From Chloroflexota bacterium (GTDB taxonomy: Bacteria; Chloroflexota; Anaerolineae; Caldilineales; Caldilineaceae), in the NCBI GenBank assembly GCA_003577005.1, contig QEUW01000070.1, positions 1-48,051 on the forward strand: a stretch of DNA of 48,051 nucleotides, read 5' to 3'. This document shows positions 8,465 through 17,373 of the stretch, piece by piece; position 1 is the first letter of the stretch; every line of letters starts with the position of its first letter. Below the pieces are notes generated by a model. It did no database searches and was not told the DNA's origin. It saw nothing but the letters and a program-made list of their open reading frames with translations. The position numbers and the translations under genes are program-made.

Positions 8465-9388
8465 TCAATGGCTCCCATTCACCGAGACGACCGGCCGGCC
8501 GTCGATGACCAGTTCGTTGGTAGCGCCGTCGGCCACCTGTTGGTAGACCTGAGTGGAGCTGAGGTGGGCGTAGCCCAGTCGCTCCTTGATTTCGCGCAGG
8601 GCTGCACCAGCGTCGAGCAGGTGTGCTGCAAAGCTGTGGCGCAACGTGTGGGGAGTTACTGGCACCTCGATGCCGACCTGTTGGACATAGCGTTTGATGA
8701 TAAGCCAGAGGCCCTGGCGTGTCAAACGTTGGCCGCGATGGTTGAGAAAGAGCGCCGATTCGTTGCGGTTGGTCACCAATTGGTCGCGTGCCTCGTGCAG
8801 GTAACGACCCAGCGCACTGGCCGCATTCCCGTTGATCTGGAGGACCCGGCTGTGTTTGCCGCCAGCATCACAGCGGATGGTGCCGGTGGTCATGTCTACA
8901 TCGTTCACATCCAGCTCAATCAATTCGCTTACCCGCATCCCCGTAGCATATAATGTCTCCAGGAGCGCCTTGTCGCGCAGTGCCTGCGGCGAGTGAGATT
9001 TGGCCGGCTCGGCCAACAGCTTGCCGATCTCTGCAACACATAAGGCGCGCGGCGGGTTCTTGGTCACCTTTGGCAGGCGCATGGTCTTGGCAAAATTGGT
9101 TTCGATGTGACCAGTCGTGTGCAGAAACTCGCAGAATCGCTTGATGGCAGCCAGCTTACGAGCCACGGTTGCCGAAGTATAATCTTTCTCGTGTTTGTTC
9201 AGATGTTCCAGATACTCCTCGATTGCGGGCGGCCCCAGCTCCCGCCACGATTCCAGCGGCCGTTTGGCCTGATGCTGCATGAAGGCCGCAAACTGGTTCA
9301 GATCATTCCGGTACGCAGCAATCGTATTGGCCGAACGACCGTGGTCGTTGGTCAAGACGTGCAAAAATTCAACAACCTGTTGTTTCAT
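8465..9388 (-). CDS. Tyrosine recombinase, XerC/XerD family
   Basis: A 307-residue site-specific recombinase that cuts and rejoins DNA through a 3'-phosphotyrosine. All catalytic residues are visible: R152 (ATGMRVSEL), K178 (GGKHSRVLQ), H247 and R250 (PHTLRHSF), H275 (LGYAHLSS) and Y282 (VYQQ). The N-terminal 100 residues are a SAM-like core-binding domain. Length and layout are those of XerC/XerD, which resolve chromosome dimers at dif. A stand-alone integrase is possible, but no phage or integron genes are nearby. The ATG at 9388 is preceded by AGGAGAAGTGGG; the longer frame to 9511 is not needed. Confidence 0.88.
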   Translation of the reverse strand: MKQQVVEFLHVLTNDHGRSANTIAAYRNDLNQFAAFMQHQAKRPLESWRELGPPAIEEYLEHLNKHEKDYTSATVARKLAAIKRFCEFLHTTGHIETNFAKTMRLPKVTKNPPRALCVAEIGKLLAEPAKSHSPQALRDKALLETLYATGMRVSELIELDVNDVDMTTGTIRCDAGGKHSRVLQINGNAASALGRYLHEARDQLVTNRNESALFLNHRGQRLTRQGLWLIIKRYVQQVGIEVPVTPHTLRHSFAAHLLDAGAALREIKERLGYAHLSSTQVYQQVADGATNELVIDGRPVVSVNGSH

Positions 9389-9529
9389 CCCACTTCTCCT
9401 GATAGACGCGCGACGAAAAGCGACCCGGCATTCACCGTCACACCCTTTCGCGCGTCTGGGGGCTGCCGAAAACAAGTGCTCAATATGCCGGGCTTTGGGC
9501 GTACGCCGCATCGTGCTTAGGCTGGACTT

Positions 9530-9559
9530 ATTGTAACATAGGTTGGTCTATACCAGCAA
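9530..9559 (-). promoter_or_regulatory. Candidate sigma-70 promoter for the recombinase gene
   Basis: On the minus strand TTGCTG (9559-9554) and TACAAT (9535-9530) are separated by 18 bases, about 140 bases upstream of the ATG at 9388. It is the best match in the divergent space with the cysteine-rich gene. No start site has been measured. Confidence 0.4.
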
Positions 9560-9589
9560 AGCGTTTATCACTGTCGATTGAGATCTATC

Positions 9590-11728
9590 ATGCCGCAACG
9601 TCTGAAGGTCGCTGATAGCAAACCTGAAACGATTGATCTGTATCAATTTACGCTGGACTTTTTCACCTCCTTTGGGGCAACGGTCACGCGACAGGGACGC
9701 AAGGCGCAAGGCCTACTAGCCATCAACCTTCCCCCCGAGCTGGCCGGGCACTTTGGCCGGCCCTCCCTTGCGCTCTGTTTTCGCCAACAGGAGCTGGGGC
9801 CTGGTCTTGATCTGGTGACCCAGGGTAGCCGTATCTTCGACCGGATGGTAGCCTACCTGGCGGAACGGGGCGCCATGACTCTCCTCCGGCTGCCGGCTCG
9901 CCACCACGGTAGTGACGAGTTGTTGCGCGCTGTGCGCCCAACCAATGTGGCGATCACCGGGCTGCGCATGGAGGAGAGGCAACAATTGCTCTTTGTCTTC
10001 AACTGGCGCATCACCTACCGCGCCGACGACAAGCGCGAGGAACTCTATACGGTGATGCTCGATGAGAACGGCGCCCCGCTTCCCCTACTAGCCCAGGTAG
10101 ACGAAAGCTCAGCCGGCGCAGAGGAGCTCGACCTCGGGCAACTCTATGCGGAAGCGTTGCCACCCCCTAGCGAACAAAACACAGAGGGCCAGCCGCTCCC
10201 GCCGCGGTTGCCACCCATGACCCACCTGACGCGCCTGGCCGAGAGCGCACGCAAATACGCTATCTATCATGCCGATGTGCGCTGTGTGACCCACGAAGCC
10301 GAAATTCTCCCGCGCCTCTACAAGACGCTCAACCGGCTCACTGTCTATTACCAGCAGCAGATCGAGGAGACTCACAATTCACACGACCCCACCGGTGAAA
10401 AACGTCAGGCGCTCGAGGAAGATTTGCGCCGCAAGGTTGCCGAAGAGGTCGAAAACCACCGCCTGCGCGTCGAGGTCAAGCTAGTAAGCTATGCCGTGCT
10501 CCAGACACCCGTGGCGACGGCCAATCTCACCCTCAGCGACGGCAAACGTGAGACAACGCTCCGTATCGACCTCAATCGTTACAATGGAACGCTCCAGCGA
10601 CCTCGTTGCCATGCCTGCGGTGACGAAACAACAGCCCTGACTGTCGATCACAACGGCCATATCATATGCGATCGGTGTATTTGCCAATGCGCCACCTGCC
10701 TGGAGATCGTCTGTACACGATGCGGTGTTGCCCCATGTCCGGCGTGTGGCAAGGAGAACTGCGACGCCTGCGGCCACTCTTGTTGGGCGTGTGGCGAACG
10801 CGCCTGCACCGAACATATCAGCACCTGCCCGACCTGTGGAGATGAGGTCTGCCATCGTTGCCAGGTCGAATGCGCCCACTGTGGTGTACGCCAGTGCTAC
10901 AGCCATCTGCGCGCCGACCATGTGGGCGACCAGCAGGGGGCTACCCATCTGGTCTGCGCCGAATGCGCCGTCCGCTGTGCAGGTTGTCAGCAATACAGTG
11001 TTCGCATCGGCGTCTGTAGCGCCAGCGGCCAACGTTTTTGCGAAGCCTGTCTTGCCACCTGCGCCCGCTGTAGCCAGCGTTTCGGCCCCGGCTTCTACCA
11101 CCTACACGCTGGCTGGGTCTATTGTACCAACTGTCTGGTGGAGTGCCCTCGCTGCCAGACAAGGACGCCAGGGACAACTCCTTGCGCTACGTGTAGTGAA
11201 GCGTGCTGTGAATCGTGCGGGCTTGTCTGCGATCTCTGCGAACAACGCTTTTGCGGCCAGCACGCGCTGCGCGCAAAAATCTGTGACCACCTGCTCTGCA
11301 CCCAACACAGCAAGGAATGCCACCTCTGCCAAGATCACGTCTGCCCGATCTGCGATCCGCCGTGCGGTATCTGCGAACGCAGCTTCTGTCCGACCGACGG
11401 CGCCACCTGCCAGCAGTGTGGGCAGAGTTACTGCCGCGAGTGTATCCGCCGTTCGGGTCTGTGCGACACATGTGCGCTGTTGCATCGCGAGGGTGTGCCG
11501 GTCAACCTGGCGGATGAGCCATGCGCCGCCGACCGGCAGGTGGCAAAGCTGGTGCGCCACTACCGGTGGGTGCGCAGCGCCAACGAACGGTATACGATCT
11601 ATGTAGGCTACGGTGCGCTCAACGCTCGCATGGTTGTCGTTGTGGACAAAGGACAGAATTCGCCCGCAGTCATCGCCGTACGCAAGACGGCGCCGTTGGA
11701 TGCGCTACTGGGAAAATTCTGGCGCTAA
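9590..11728 (+). CDS. Large multi-zinc-cluster protein (about 60 cysteines), unknown function
   Basis: A 712-residue protein. Residues 1-335 contain a mixed alpha/beta part and a charged helical, probably coiled-coil stretch (about 245-300); the [21 protein letters not shown] segment recalls the region after the helicase core in RapA-type Snf2 proteins, but only weakly. Residues about 340-625 hold about 59 cysteines and a few histidines in runs of CxxC spaced 3-10 residues apart, enough for a dozen or more treble-clef or RING-like zinc sites. Residues 626-712 are a cysteine-poor C-terminal domain. No signal peptide or membrane helix is seen. The start is the ATG at 9590 rather than the TTG at 9578. 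A radical SAM gene follows after 53 bases. I do not recognise the family. Confidence 0.8.
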   Translation: MPQRLKVADSKPETIDLYQFTLDFFTSFGATVTRQGRKAQGLLAINLPPELAGHFGRPSLALCFRQQELGPGLDLVTQGSRIFDRMVAYLAERGAMTLLRLPARHHGSDELLRAVRPTNVAITGLRMEERQQLLFVFNWRITYRADDKREELYTVMLDENGAPLPLLAQVDESSAGAEELDLGQLYAEALPPPSEQNTEGQPLPPRLPPMTHLTRLAESARKYAIYHADVRCVTHEAEILPRLYKTLNRLTVYYQQQIEETHNSHDPTGEKRQALEEDLRRKVAEEVENHRLRVEVKLVSYAVLQTPVATANLTLSDGKRETTLRIDLNRYNGTLQRPRCHACGDETTALTVDHNGHIICDRCICQCATCLEIVCTRCGVAPCPACGKENCDACGHSCWACGERACTEHISTCPTCGDEVCHRCQVECAHCGVRQCYSHLRADHVGDQQGATHLVCAECAVRCAGCQQYSVRIGVCSASGQRFCEACLATCARCSQRFGPGFYHLHAGWVYCTNCLVECPRCQTRTPGTTPCATCSEACCESCGLVCDLCEQRFCGQHALRAKICDHLLCTQHSKECHLCQDHVCPICDPPCGICERSFCPTDGATCQQCGQSYCRECIRRSGLCDTCALLHREGVPVNLADEPCAADRQVAKLVRHYRWVRSANERYTIYVGYGALNARMVVVVDKGQNSPAVIAVRKTAPLDALLGKFWR

Positions 11729-11743
11729 CACAAAGGTTGTTTC

Positions 11744-11777
11744 TGCGGAGTTCGCACGTGGGCGTGCGAACTCCGCA
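11744..11777. repeat. Perfect 15-bp inverted repeat (AGTTCGCA family, copy A)
   Basis: Arms 11744-11758 and 11763-11777 with loop TGGG. It ends five bases before the radical SAM ATG, so the stem would sit on the ribosome-binding region of that gene. The same 14-base arms with the complementary loop CCCA occur at 21900-21933. Confidence 0.85.
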
Positions 11778-11781
11778 GGGC

Positions 11782-12663
11782 ATGATGATCGAGTGGGTGG
11801 AGAAACAGGACGTGGGGAATAATATACAAGCGGCGCTGGGCATAATATCCACCGCTGAAGAGGCGCAGCAGCACCTCAGCGACTGCCACCTCTGCCCGCA
11901 CCGCTGTGGGCCAGTACGGGCAATAGGACGCGGCATCTGTCGTGTGGGGCAGGTGAGCTATATCGCCAGCGAGATGTTGCATCTGGGCGAAGAAGAGCTC
12001 TTGCGACCGGCGCACGCTATCTTTTTTAGCGGCTGTACGGCGACCTGTTCGTTCTGTACGGCAGCAAAATTTGCTTTTCGCCCCACCTATGGCGTTGTGG
12101 TTTCACCGGCGCAACTGGCCGGACGGATCGTCCAGCGCCAGGAGCAGGGCGCCCGTTCCATCTGTTTTATCGGCGGCGACCCGGCCCCTCATATTCCCTT
12201 TGTCCTCGCCACGTTGGCCGAGTTGGGTGAACGGAAACAGATCCCGGCGGTCTTCAACAGCAACTTTTTTTTGACAGATGAAGCGCTCGATCTGCTTGAC
12301 GGCGCTATCGACATCTATCTGCCCGACCTCAAGTTTGGCCCATCTACCGGGCCCCAAAGCTGCGGCGAGCGGGTGGGTGGCATGCCTGGCTACTGGCGTG
12401 CCGTCACCGGCTGTCTGGACCGGCTCTACGAAGAGGGCAAACGGCTGGTCGTGCGCCACCTGCTCATGCCCGGCCACTTCGACTGCTGCACCGTTCCTGT
12501 GCTACACTGGTTGGCCGAGCGCCCCAGGATCGAGGTGAGTTTGCTGACCCAGTACCTCGCCCCGGCGCACGCCAAAGGCGAATTGGCGGCTCGGCTCACG
12601 TCCACCGATGTCGAACAGGCGTATACGCTTGCCAGGCAGTTGCATCTATCGTTAGTGCGGTAA
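11782..12663 (+). CDS. PflA-like radical SAM protein (COG1313 type)
   Basis: A 293-residue radical SAM enzyme. The iron-sulfur cluster motif CxxxCxxC is at C85, C89 and C92 ([12 protein letters not shown]), and an IGGDPAP motif near residue 130 fits the AdoMet-binding GGEP position. The N-terminal CHLCPHRCG...GICRVG (residues 35-55) is the typical cysteine-rich leader of the PflA-like COG1313 group, which is distinct from classical pyruvate formate-lyase activase; the substrate of the group is not known. The start is ATG 11782 or 11785. A hairpin lies immediately upstream and the large cysteine-rich gene precedes it, so the two may be co-transcribed. Confidence 0.87.
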   Translation: MMIEWVEKQDVGNNIQAALGIISTAEEAQQHLSDCHLCPHRCGPVRAIGRGICRVGQVSYIASEMLHLGEEELLRPAHAIFFSGCTATCSFCTAAKFAFRPTYGVVVSPAQLAGRIVQRQEQGARSICFIGGDPAPHIPFVLATLAELGERKQIPAVFNSNFFLTDEALDLLDGAIDIYLPDLKFGPSTGPQSCGERVGGMPGYWRAVTGCLDRLYEEGKRLVVRHLLMPGHFDCCTVPVLHWLAERPRIEVSLLTQYLAPAHAKGELAARLTSTDVEQAYTLARQLHLSLVR

Positions 12664-12691
12664 TGGGCGCAAGAGAGGCGAGGCTTTTCCC

Positions 12692-12720
12692 TTGCCAGGC
12701 GCCTACCTCTGTGGTATAAG
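12692..12720 (+). promoter_or_regulatory. Candidate sigma-70 promoter upstream of small unknown gene
   Basis: TTGCCA at 12692-12697 and TATAAG at 12715-12720 are 17 bases apart, about 105 bases upstream of the ATG at 12825 and just after the radical SAM stop. Spacing and match are good. Confidence 0.5.
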
Positions 12721-12824
12721 ATGAACCTATCTCTGGTCACGAACAACTAAATAATAGTGGCTACAATGACCGTTCGTTACCTTGCTATCGTTTTCGATCC
12801 ACCCGGTTTACGATGGAGGGTACT

Positions 12825-13139
12825 ATGGCAGCACCTACACTCTCCTTTGGCGGCAACAAAATCGCCAAGGATGAGAAAGACATTTATACCATCGACTTTG
12901 TCAACGGTGGTAAGTGGACGTTTGATCAAAAGGAGATCGACAGCCTGAACAAGATTCTGACCGAGTTTCAGACCCAGTGTGGTGCGGTCGAACGGGAATT
13001 GAAGCGGACAAAGGGCGGCACTGTGATTGTCGAGAATAAACTCGGCTATATTTTTCTCAAGGAGGGCGCCCAGTGTGCCCGGTTTTGGGGCCAGGAGATC
13101 TACGAACTGCAGGGAGCGATCCGGCGACTCAAAGGCTAG
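12825..13139 (+). CDS. Small conserved-looking protein of unknown function
   Basis: A 104-residue soluble protein starting MAAPTLSFGGNK. The ATG at 12825 is chosen because GGAGGG lies six bases before it; an ATG at 12813 overlaps that ribosome site. The sequence alternates beta-like segments (YTIDFVNGGKWTF, GTVIVENKLGYIFL) with a charged helix (about residues 40-65). No signal or membrane helix. It has its own candidate promoter. Its stop lies eight bases from the stop of the convergent DUF4058 gene. I do not recognise a family. Confidence 0.7.
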   Translation: MAAPTLSFGGNKIAKDEKDIYTIDFVNGGKWTFDQKEIDSLNKILTEFQTQCGAVERELKRTKGGTVIVENKLGYIFLKEGAQCARFWGQEIYELQGAIRRLKG

Positions 13140-13146
13140 CTTTGTG

Positions 13147-13956
13147 CTAGCGGTAGGTGGCGCGGCGGAACGCTGCCAACAGCTGCTCTACCCAGGCGGC
13201 GTCTTGAGGTTCAAGCGGCGGCGGGGGGACTGATGCACCGTAGTCGCTCTGCACATCATAGCCGCCGCGCTCATAGACGGTGGCGACAACGGCGCCCAGA
13301 TCGAGCGGCACGTCCGGGTCAGGCGCCAGCAACGGCACCGCTACTACCGGCAGACGGCTACTCAACGGGATCGGCCAGATGGAGGGATACGGGCGCTGCT
13401 CTGCCCGGCTGAGAATGACGTAATAGGAAGCGCCCGGCTCGGCCAGATTGAGCACCGGTCGTGTCCCTCCGCGCAGGAGGTCGATCTCCATTACATGCGC
13501 TGTGGTGTTCAAGAGGTCGCGCCGCTTGCGATGATATTCTTCATAACCAGGATGGCCCACCAACTTGTTGATCGGCGATAGGATCTCGATGGCCGTTACC
13601 AGTACGTTGGATCCTGTGCGCCGGATTTCGACGCTGAGCAGCTCGGTCAGGTCAAGCGGGTCAATTGTTTCGATGGGGGTGTCGATCACTGCTTCGGCGA
13701 CCGCGGCTGAGGCGGAAGCAGGCGTCCCCGCTGGCTGCGGCTGAAACACGCCCAGGTGGGGCCGCACGATCTGGGCGCGCACCTGGCTGATTTCGACCAC
13801 ATCGTAGGTCGTGCGCGGAGTCAGGCGAGCGAAATAGTTGGGTCGGATGGCAACATTCAATTGTGCGCGAATCTCATCAGCCAAGCTGTTGTGAAAGTCA
13901 ACCCAGATGGCAGGCTGTTCGATATATGGGTCCATCCCAGGAAATGGGGAGGGCAT
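13147..13956 (-). CDS. DUF4058 family protein
   Basis: A 269-residue protein opening with MPSPFPGMDPYIE, the hallmark start of DUF4058, a family common in Cyanobacteria, Chloroflexi and Planctomycetes with no established role. The central part (LLSVEIRR..NVLVTAIEILSPINK, about residues 105-135) has the strand and acidic/lysine pattern of Uma2-like PD-(D/E)XK folds, but this is an inference. A GGAGGTAAG ribosome site precedes the ATG at 13956. The gene is convergent with the small unknown gene, and the sequence between the two stops (GCTAGC..GCTAGC) forms only a short stem. Confidence 0.85.
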   Translation of the reverse strand: MPSPFPGMDPYIEQPAIWVDFHNSLADEIRAQLNVAIRPNYFARLTPRTTYDVVEISQVRAQIVRPHLGVFQPQPAGTPASASAAVAEAVIDTPIETIDPLDLTELLSVEIRRTGSNVLVTAIEILSPINKLVGHPGYEEYHRKRRDLLNTTAHVMEIDLLRGGTRPVLNLAEPGASYYVILSRAEQRPYPSIWPIPLSSRLPVVAVPLLAPDPDVPLDLGAVVATVYERGGYDVQSDYGASVPPPPLEPQDAAWVEQLLAAFRRATYR

Positions 13957-14031
13957 CTTACCTCCACTGTTGGGGGAGAAAAATCGCTTTATTCAAAACA
14001 ACCACCCCTCATTCTACCAGAGAATGTTGAT

Positions 14032-15150
14032 TTAGGTAACCGGTGCTCGAAAGCTTATGTCAAGCAGCGGGAGGCTAAAGAAGACGGCGACTTGTGGCGC
14101 TTGCTTTTCCACAGCGCGCTGCACATAGCGGGGCAGCTTTTTGAACGGCGCCACGGTGACTACAAGCCCCCGTCCTTTGCGGTCATAACGCCAGGTGGCG
14201 ACGGCGCGGCCATGCACCAACACGATTCCTTCAATGTGGCCGGCGGGCCGCCAGATCTGCTTGTAGAAGGCAGTGTCGGCTACCCATGCCTTGTCCTTGT
14301 GCGCCAGCAGATAGGGGTCGAAGCGATAGAGCATCTTGACGGGCCAGGCCGCTCGCTCCGGTGGCTGCGCCAACAGCTCATCCAGGTCGCGGCGCAAAAC
14401 AAACATGCGCCGCCCCTCCACCTCCACTTCGGCCAGTTCAGCGGCGAGGGTCTGCTGCCAGGAACGGGTTTGCCCCTGCGGCACATAGCGCCAGTAGGAA
14501 AAATCCTGCATCGTGGCCGGGCCATACGCCGCAAAGAAACGCCGCATCACTTCAGTGTTGGCTTCGTCGGCGCCCGGTGGATTCCACGCCAGATTGGGTA
14601 GCCAGCGTTCCCGGTGCGCAAAGCGACCTTCATTGCCCACCCGCCCGGCATGGCAGGCGTAGCCACGCCGCACCAAATCGGCAAAGATACCGCCCCAGGC
14701 TGAGTAGTGGTGATCGTTCAGATCAAGACCCGCCGCCCGCAGGTCGCCTCGGCCCAGCGTCTCTCGTTCTTTCAACAGAGCCGCCACCTGCTCGATAAGC
14801 GCCTCGTGGCGCGCCCGCTCTTTGTCTACCACCTGCTGTTCGTTCCAGGTGCGGTTGATCGAGCGCGCAGCATAGAGGAGCGGCCAATCCCGGCTGGCGT
14901 AGAGGTGGAGCGTGCCCCGTTGCCCCCAGAGCTTGACCAGGGTCCGCTCGGTGTACAGGAGGTCATTGAAGCGCGCCTCGGTCAGCCCGTTGGTGCGATT
15001 CCAGAGAGCAAGTGCCCCCGCCGGCAAGATCTGCGCCTGGATGCCAAAGAGCGTATCGGCCGCTTGTTCAGGGGTGGCGAAGGGCGCCACAAGGCCAGAC
15101 CTTTGCAGGCGAAACCAACGCATCTGTTCAGCCGTTACAGAAATTGCCAC
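14032..15150 (-). CDS. AlkZ/YcaQ-like winged-helix DNA-binding protein
   Basis: A 372-residue member of the HTH_42 (AlkZ/YcaQ) family. Characterised members are DNA glycosylases that unhook interstrand crosslinks and remove bulky alkyl adducts; the catalytic Q-x-Q motif is present as GIQAQ near residue 38. Other family marks are LVKLWGQRGTLHLY near 73 and a C-terminal FDPYLLAHKDK...GIVLVHGRAVATW segment. I chose GTG at 15150 because AAGGAGGCGTTC stands directly before it; a TTG at 15201 would only add 17 codons. Glycosylase activity is likely but not certain, since many paralogues are unstudied. Confidence 0.82.
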   Translation of the reverse strand: MAISVTAEQMRWFRLQRSGLVAPFATPEQAADTLFGIQAQILPAGALALWNRTNGLTEARFNDLLYTERTLVKLWGQRGTLHLYASRDWPLLYAARSINRTWNEQQVVDKERARHEALIEQVAALLKERETLGRGDLRAAGLDLNDHHYSAWGGIFADLVRRGYACHAGRVGNEGRFAHRERWLPNLAWNPPGADEANTEVMRRFFAAYGPATMQDFSYWRYVPQGQTRSWQQTLAAELAEVEVEGRRMFVLRRDLDELLAQPPERAAWPVKMLYRFDPYLLAHKDKAWVADTAFYKQIWRPAGHIEGIVLVHGRAVATWRYDRKGRGLVVTVAPFKKLPRYVQRAVEKQAPQVAVFFSLPLLDISFRAPVT

Positions 15151-15290
15151 GAACGCCTCCTTCTCGTAAGATGGCAGTGTCTTTCGTTGGCGCAGAGCCA
15201 ACTCACTAGAGATTTTTTGTGTGCTCTATTCTACCTCACACACCCGGCAGTGGAAAATTTCGTAAGAAACACAGAACAGATGTGCGGATC

Positions 15291-16223
15291 ATGAATCGAT
15301 TACAACCTGGGACACTGCGGGCGCGCACGTTGGAAGCCACGCGTCGCGCTCGACAAAGTGGCGCACTCCAGCCCATCCCCACCAGCGAAGAGGTGCTCGA
15401 ACAGGCAGGGATCCCGTTTGTTATACGGCGGCTGGCGGAAAACGACATCCAATCGACTTCCCTGCATCGGAAGGAGCAGGCGACAGGTGGGAATTTCCTC
15501 GACCGTAGTCCATTTTTGCCTTATGATACGGCTCTCTTTGTGAGCGACATTTCAGACACCCATGTTTGTCTGTTGAACAAATTCAGCGTTATGGCGGGGC
15601 ACCTGCTCATCGTCACCCGCGTCTTTGAAGAGCAGGAAATGTTGCTGACGCTGGCCGATTTCGAGGCGCTCTGGCTCTGTATGGCGGAGTTCGATGGCCT
15701 CGGCTTTTACAACGGAGGCAAGGTTGCCGGAGCCAGCCAACGGCACAAACATCTTCAATTTGTGCCGCTGCCCTTCAAAGCGGGCGGCCCCCCTGTGCCC
15801 GTTGCAGCGGCTCTAGAGCAGACGCGCTTCGATGGGGAGATTGGCCGTTCCCCTGTTTTGCCGTTTGCCCACGCAGTGACCCAGGTTGACGCACGCTGGC
15901 CCGCGGCGCCCGCCGACGCTGCGCACGCAACGTTTGAACTGTACCAAAAGCTGCTGGCAGCTGTCGGTCTACCACCAGACCGGCAAAGCGGTCGCCAGCC
16001 GGGACCCTACAACCTGCTGCTCACCCGGCAGTGGCTGTGGCTTGTCCCGCGCTCGCAAGAGTATGTGGATGGCATCTCAGTCAACGCACTTGGTTTTGCC
16101 GGCTCGCTCTTTGCCAGAGATGAGGAGCAATATGGGTTGATCCGGCAGATTGGGCCCCTAGAGGCGCTGCGCCGTGCTGGAATCGCACATACAGGAGCCC
16201 AAACCCAGTTGGCTCAAAAATAG
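15291..16223 (+). CDS. ATP adenylyltransferase / Ap4A phosphorylase-like HIT protein
   Basis: A 310-residue protein of the Apa2 type. Such enzymes phosphorolyse diadenosine tetraphosphate to ATP and ADP. Marks: LLNKFSVMAGHLLIVTR at about 95-110, and GASQRHKHLQFVPLP at about 147-161, with the HIT-type histidines H152 and H154. The C-terminal third (PGPYNLLLTRQWLWLVPRSQE) matches the second domain of the family. The ATG at 15291 is chosen because homology starts soon after; the ribosome site before it is weak. It is divergent from the AlkZ-like gene. Confidence 0.86.
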   Translation: MNRLQPGTLRARTLEATRRARQSGALQPIPTSEEVLEQAGIPFVIRRLAENDIQSTSLHRKEQATGGNFLDRSPFLPYDTALFVSDISDTHVCLLNKFSVMAGHLLIVTRVFEEQEMLLTLADFEALWLCMAEFDGLGFYNGGKVAGASQRHKHLQFVPLPFKAGGPPVPVAAALEQTRFDGEIGRSPVLPFAHAVTQVDARWPAAPADAAHATFELYQKLLAAVGLPPDRQSGRQPGPYNLLLTRQWLWLVPRSQEYVDGISVNALGFAGSLFARDEEQYGLIRQIGPLEALRRAGIAHTGAQTQLAQK

Positions 16224-16793
16224 GACAAAAATCGAACCAGAAAAGGTCAACTGGATAAAGGTCATGTTGGCGCTGTTGGCGGCGATACTCCAAGGGAGTT
16301 GTCGAATCTTCTCGACATTCGTTACCTCGGCCATAGGCTTGCCAATCAGAAAACAAGGGTGCCGTGCAAAATCCGGTAACGTAACTATGCCACGAGCAAT
16401 CAAAGTCGAAAAGGTTCTGCGCCTAGAAGCAGGGTACAAAGGAGGTAACAGTTGTTGTATATGGAGGCACACAGGGATGCCAAAGTTGTGAATGCGGGCG
16501 CGCCAGAAGCAGATAGGGATTTCCCTACCCACTCTGTAGGCATATTCCTCATTGAATGGACCGCAGTTGTGGTTTATCCTTTGTAGAGGCTGCCAATCAC
16601 CTCTAACAGTGGTTCATCCTATCTCTGCCCCCAAAGCTGTTTACCATCGGATACCGGCAGACCCTCACTGCTGCCCGCTTCGCCTCTGGATTATCCCCTT
16701 GCCATCATTTCTCATTCCTGAAGCGAGCAGATCACCGGTCCCACTACGCACACATCCACTCGGCTGAGTGCATGAGTCTGGGGAGGAGGAGAT
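16224..16793. other. 570-base stretch without a supportable gene
   Basis: Short open frames on both strands here have no recognisable domain or good start site. One AAAGGAGG (about 16438-16445) has no convincing frame behind it. Base composition is nearer 50% GC than in the flanking genes, as expected for decayed or non-coding sequence. The 3' end holds the GAGGAGGAGAT ribosome site of the next gene. Confidence 0.5.
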
Positions 16794-17105
16794 ATGGCAC
16801 TGACAGGTAAGCGCTATACTGCGGTTGATCGACAACTGCAAGACGTGCGCGAATCTCTCATGGCACTGGCCATCGAGATCCAAGAGGCAACACCCCCCGC
16901 TGACCCGTTTCGCTGCCCCTGCCATGCCGCAATGAAAGCGGCGGACGCGGTAGAGAACCTGCGCTATATGCTGGCGATTGCCGAAGCAAAGCGGCAGATC
17001 AGAGAAAAACAGGCAAAACCCGAACTTGTTTCCGAGCAGGGGACAAACGTGGTTGGCTGGGAGACGGTACCGGCCTTCAAGTGGTTGACGGGGCTGTTAG
17101 GCTAG
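16794..17105 (+). CDS. Small unknown protein
   Basis: A 103-residue protein with a strong ribosome site (GAGGAGGAG five bases before the ATG). The first 75 residues look helical, with a central FRCPCHAAMKAADAVENLRYML segment that carries C-x-C-H and may bind a metal. The tail GWETVPAFKWLTGLLG is amphipathic. No family recognised. It stands alone between the Ap4A phosphorylase-like gene and the convergent permease. Confidence 0.6.
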   Translation: MALTGKRYTAVDRQLQDVRESLMALAIEIQEATPPADPFRCPCHAAMKAADAVENLRYMLAIAEAKRQIREKQAKPELVSEQGTNVVGWETVPAFKWLTGLLG

Positions 17106-17199
17106 GCACATTCCAAGGCACGAGAGCAAGGAACTCTCTGGAGAATACAACTGAGCTCGTATCTTCTGTACTGATACTTCTCCTATGCTTGATAAACTC

Positions 17200-17373
17200 C
17201 TAGTAGGGCCTTACTGCTGGGCGCAGCGTCAAGATGACGGTGGCAAGGCCAAATAGAGCATAGATAAGCTGGAACGGCGGCTGGGATTGGTAGCCGATGA
17301 TGAAGATTTCCACCCCAATCCAGATGCGGAAGCTGAGCGGTCTCTGAGAGGCGAAGCCATAAACGACACCTGG
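17200..17373 (-). pseudogene. In-frame membrane-protein remnant behind the permease stop
   Basis: Directly after the TGA of the permease (17374-17376) the same frame continues open for 57 codons to a TAG at 17200. The translation is strongly hydrophobic and protein-like (an IWIGVEIFIIGYQSQPPF stretch, then LIYALFGLATVIL), as expected for one or two membrane helices. No ATG opens the frame; only an internal GTG could. The permease is already full length at its TGA, so this is probably the tail of a lost gene, or less likely a readthrough extension. Confidence 0.4.

Noticed and set aside
10481..11101. Minus-strand frame of 206 codons within the cysteine-rich gene
   Set aside because: An Ala/Gly/Thr-rich shadow produced by the CxxC codons of the plus-strand protein.
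16158..16532. Minus-strand 124-codon frame in the 16.2-16.8 kb gap
   Set aside because: No start site, no domain, and it overlaps the end of the Ap4A phosphorylase-like gene antisense.
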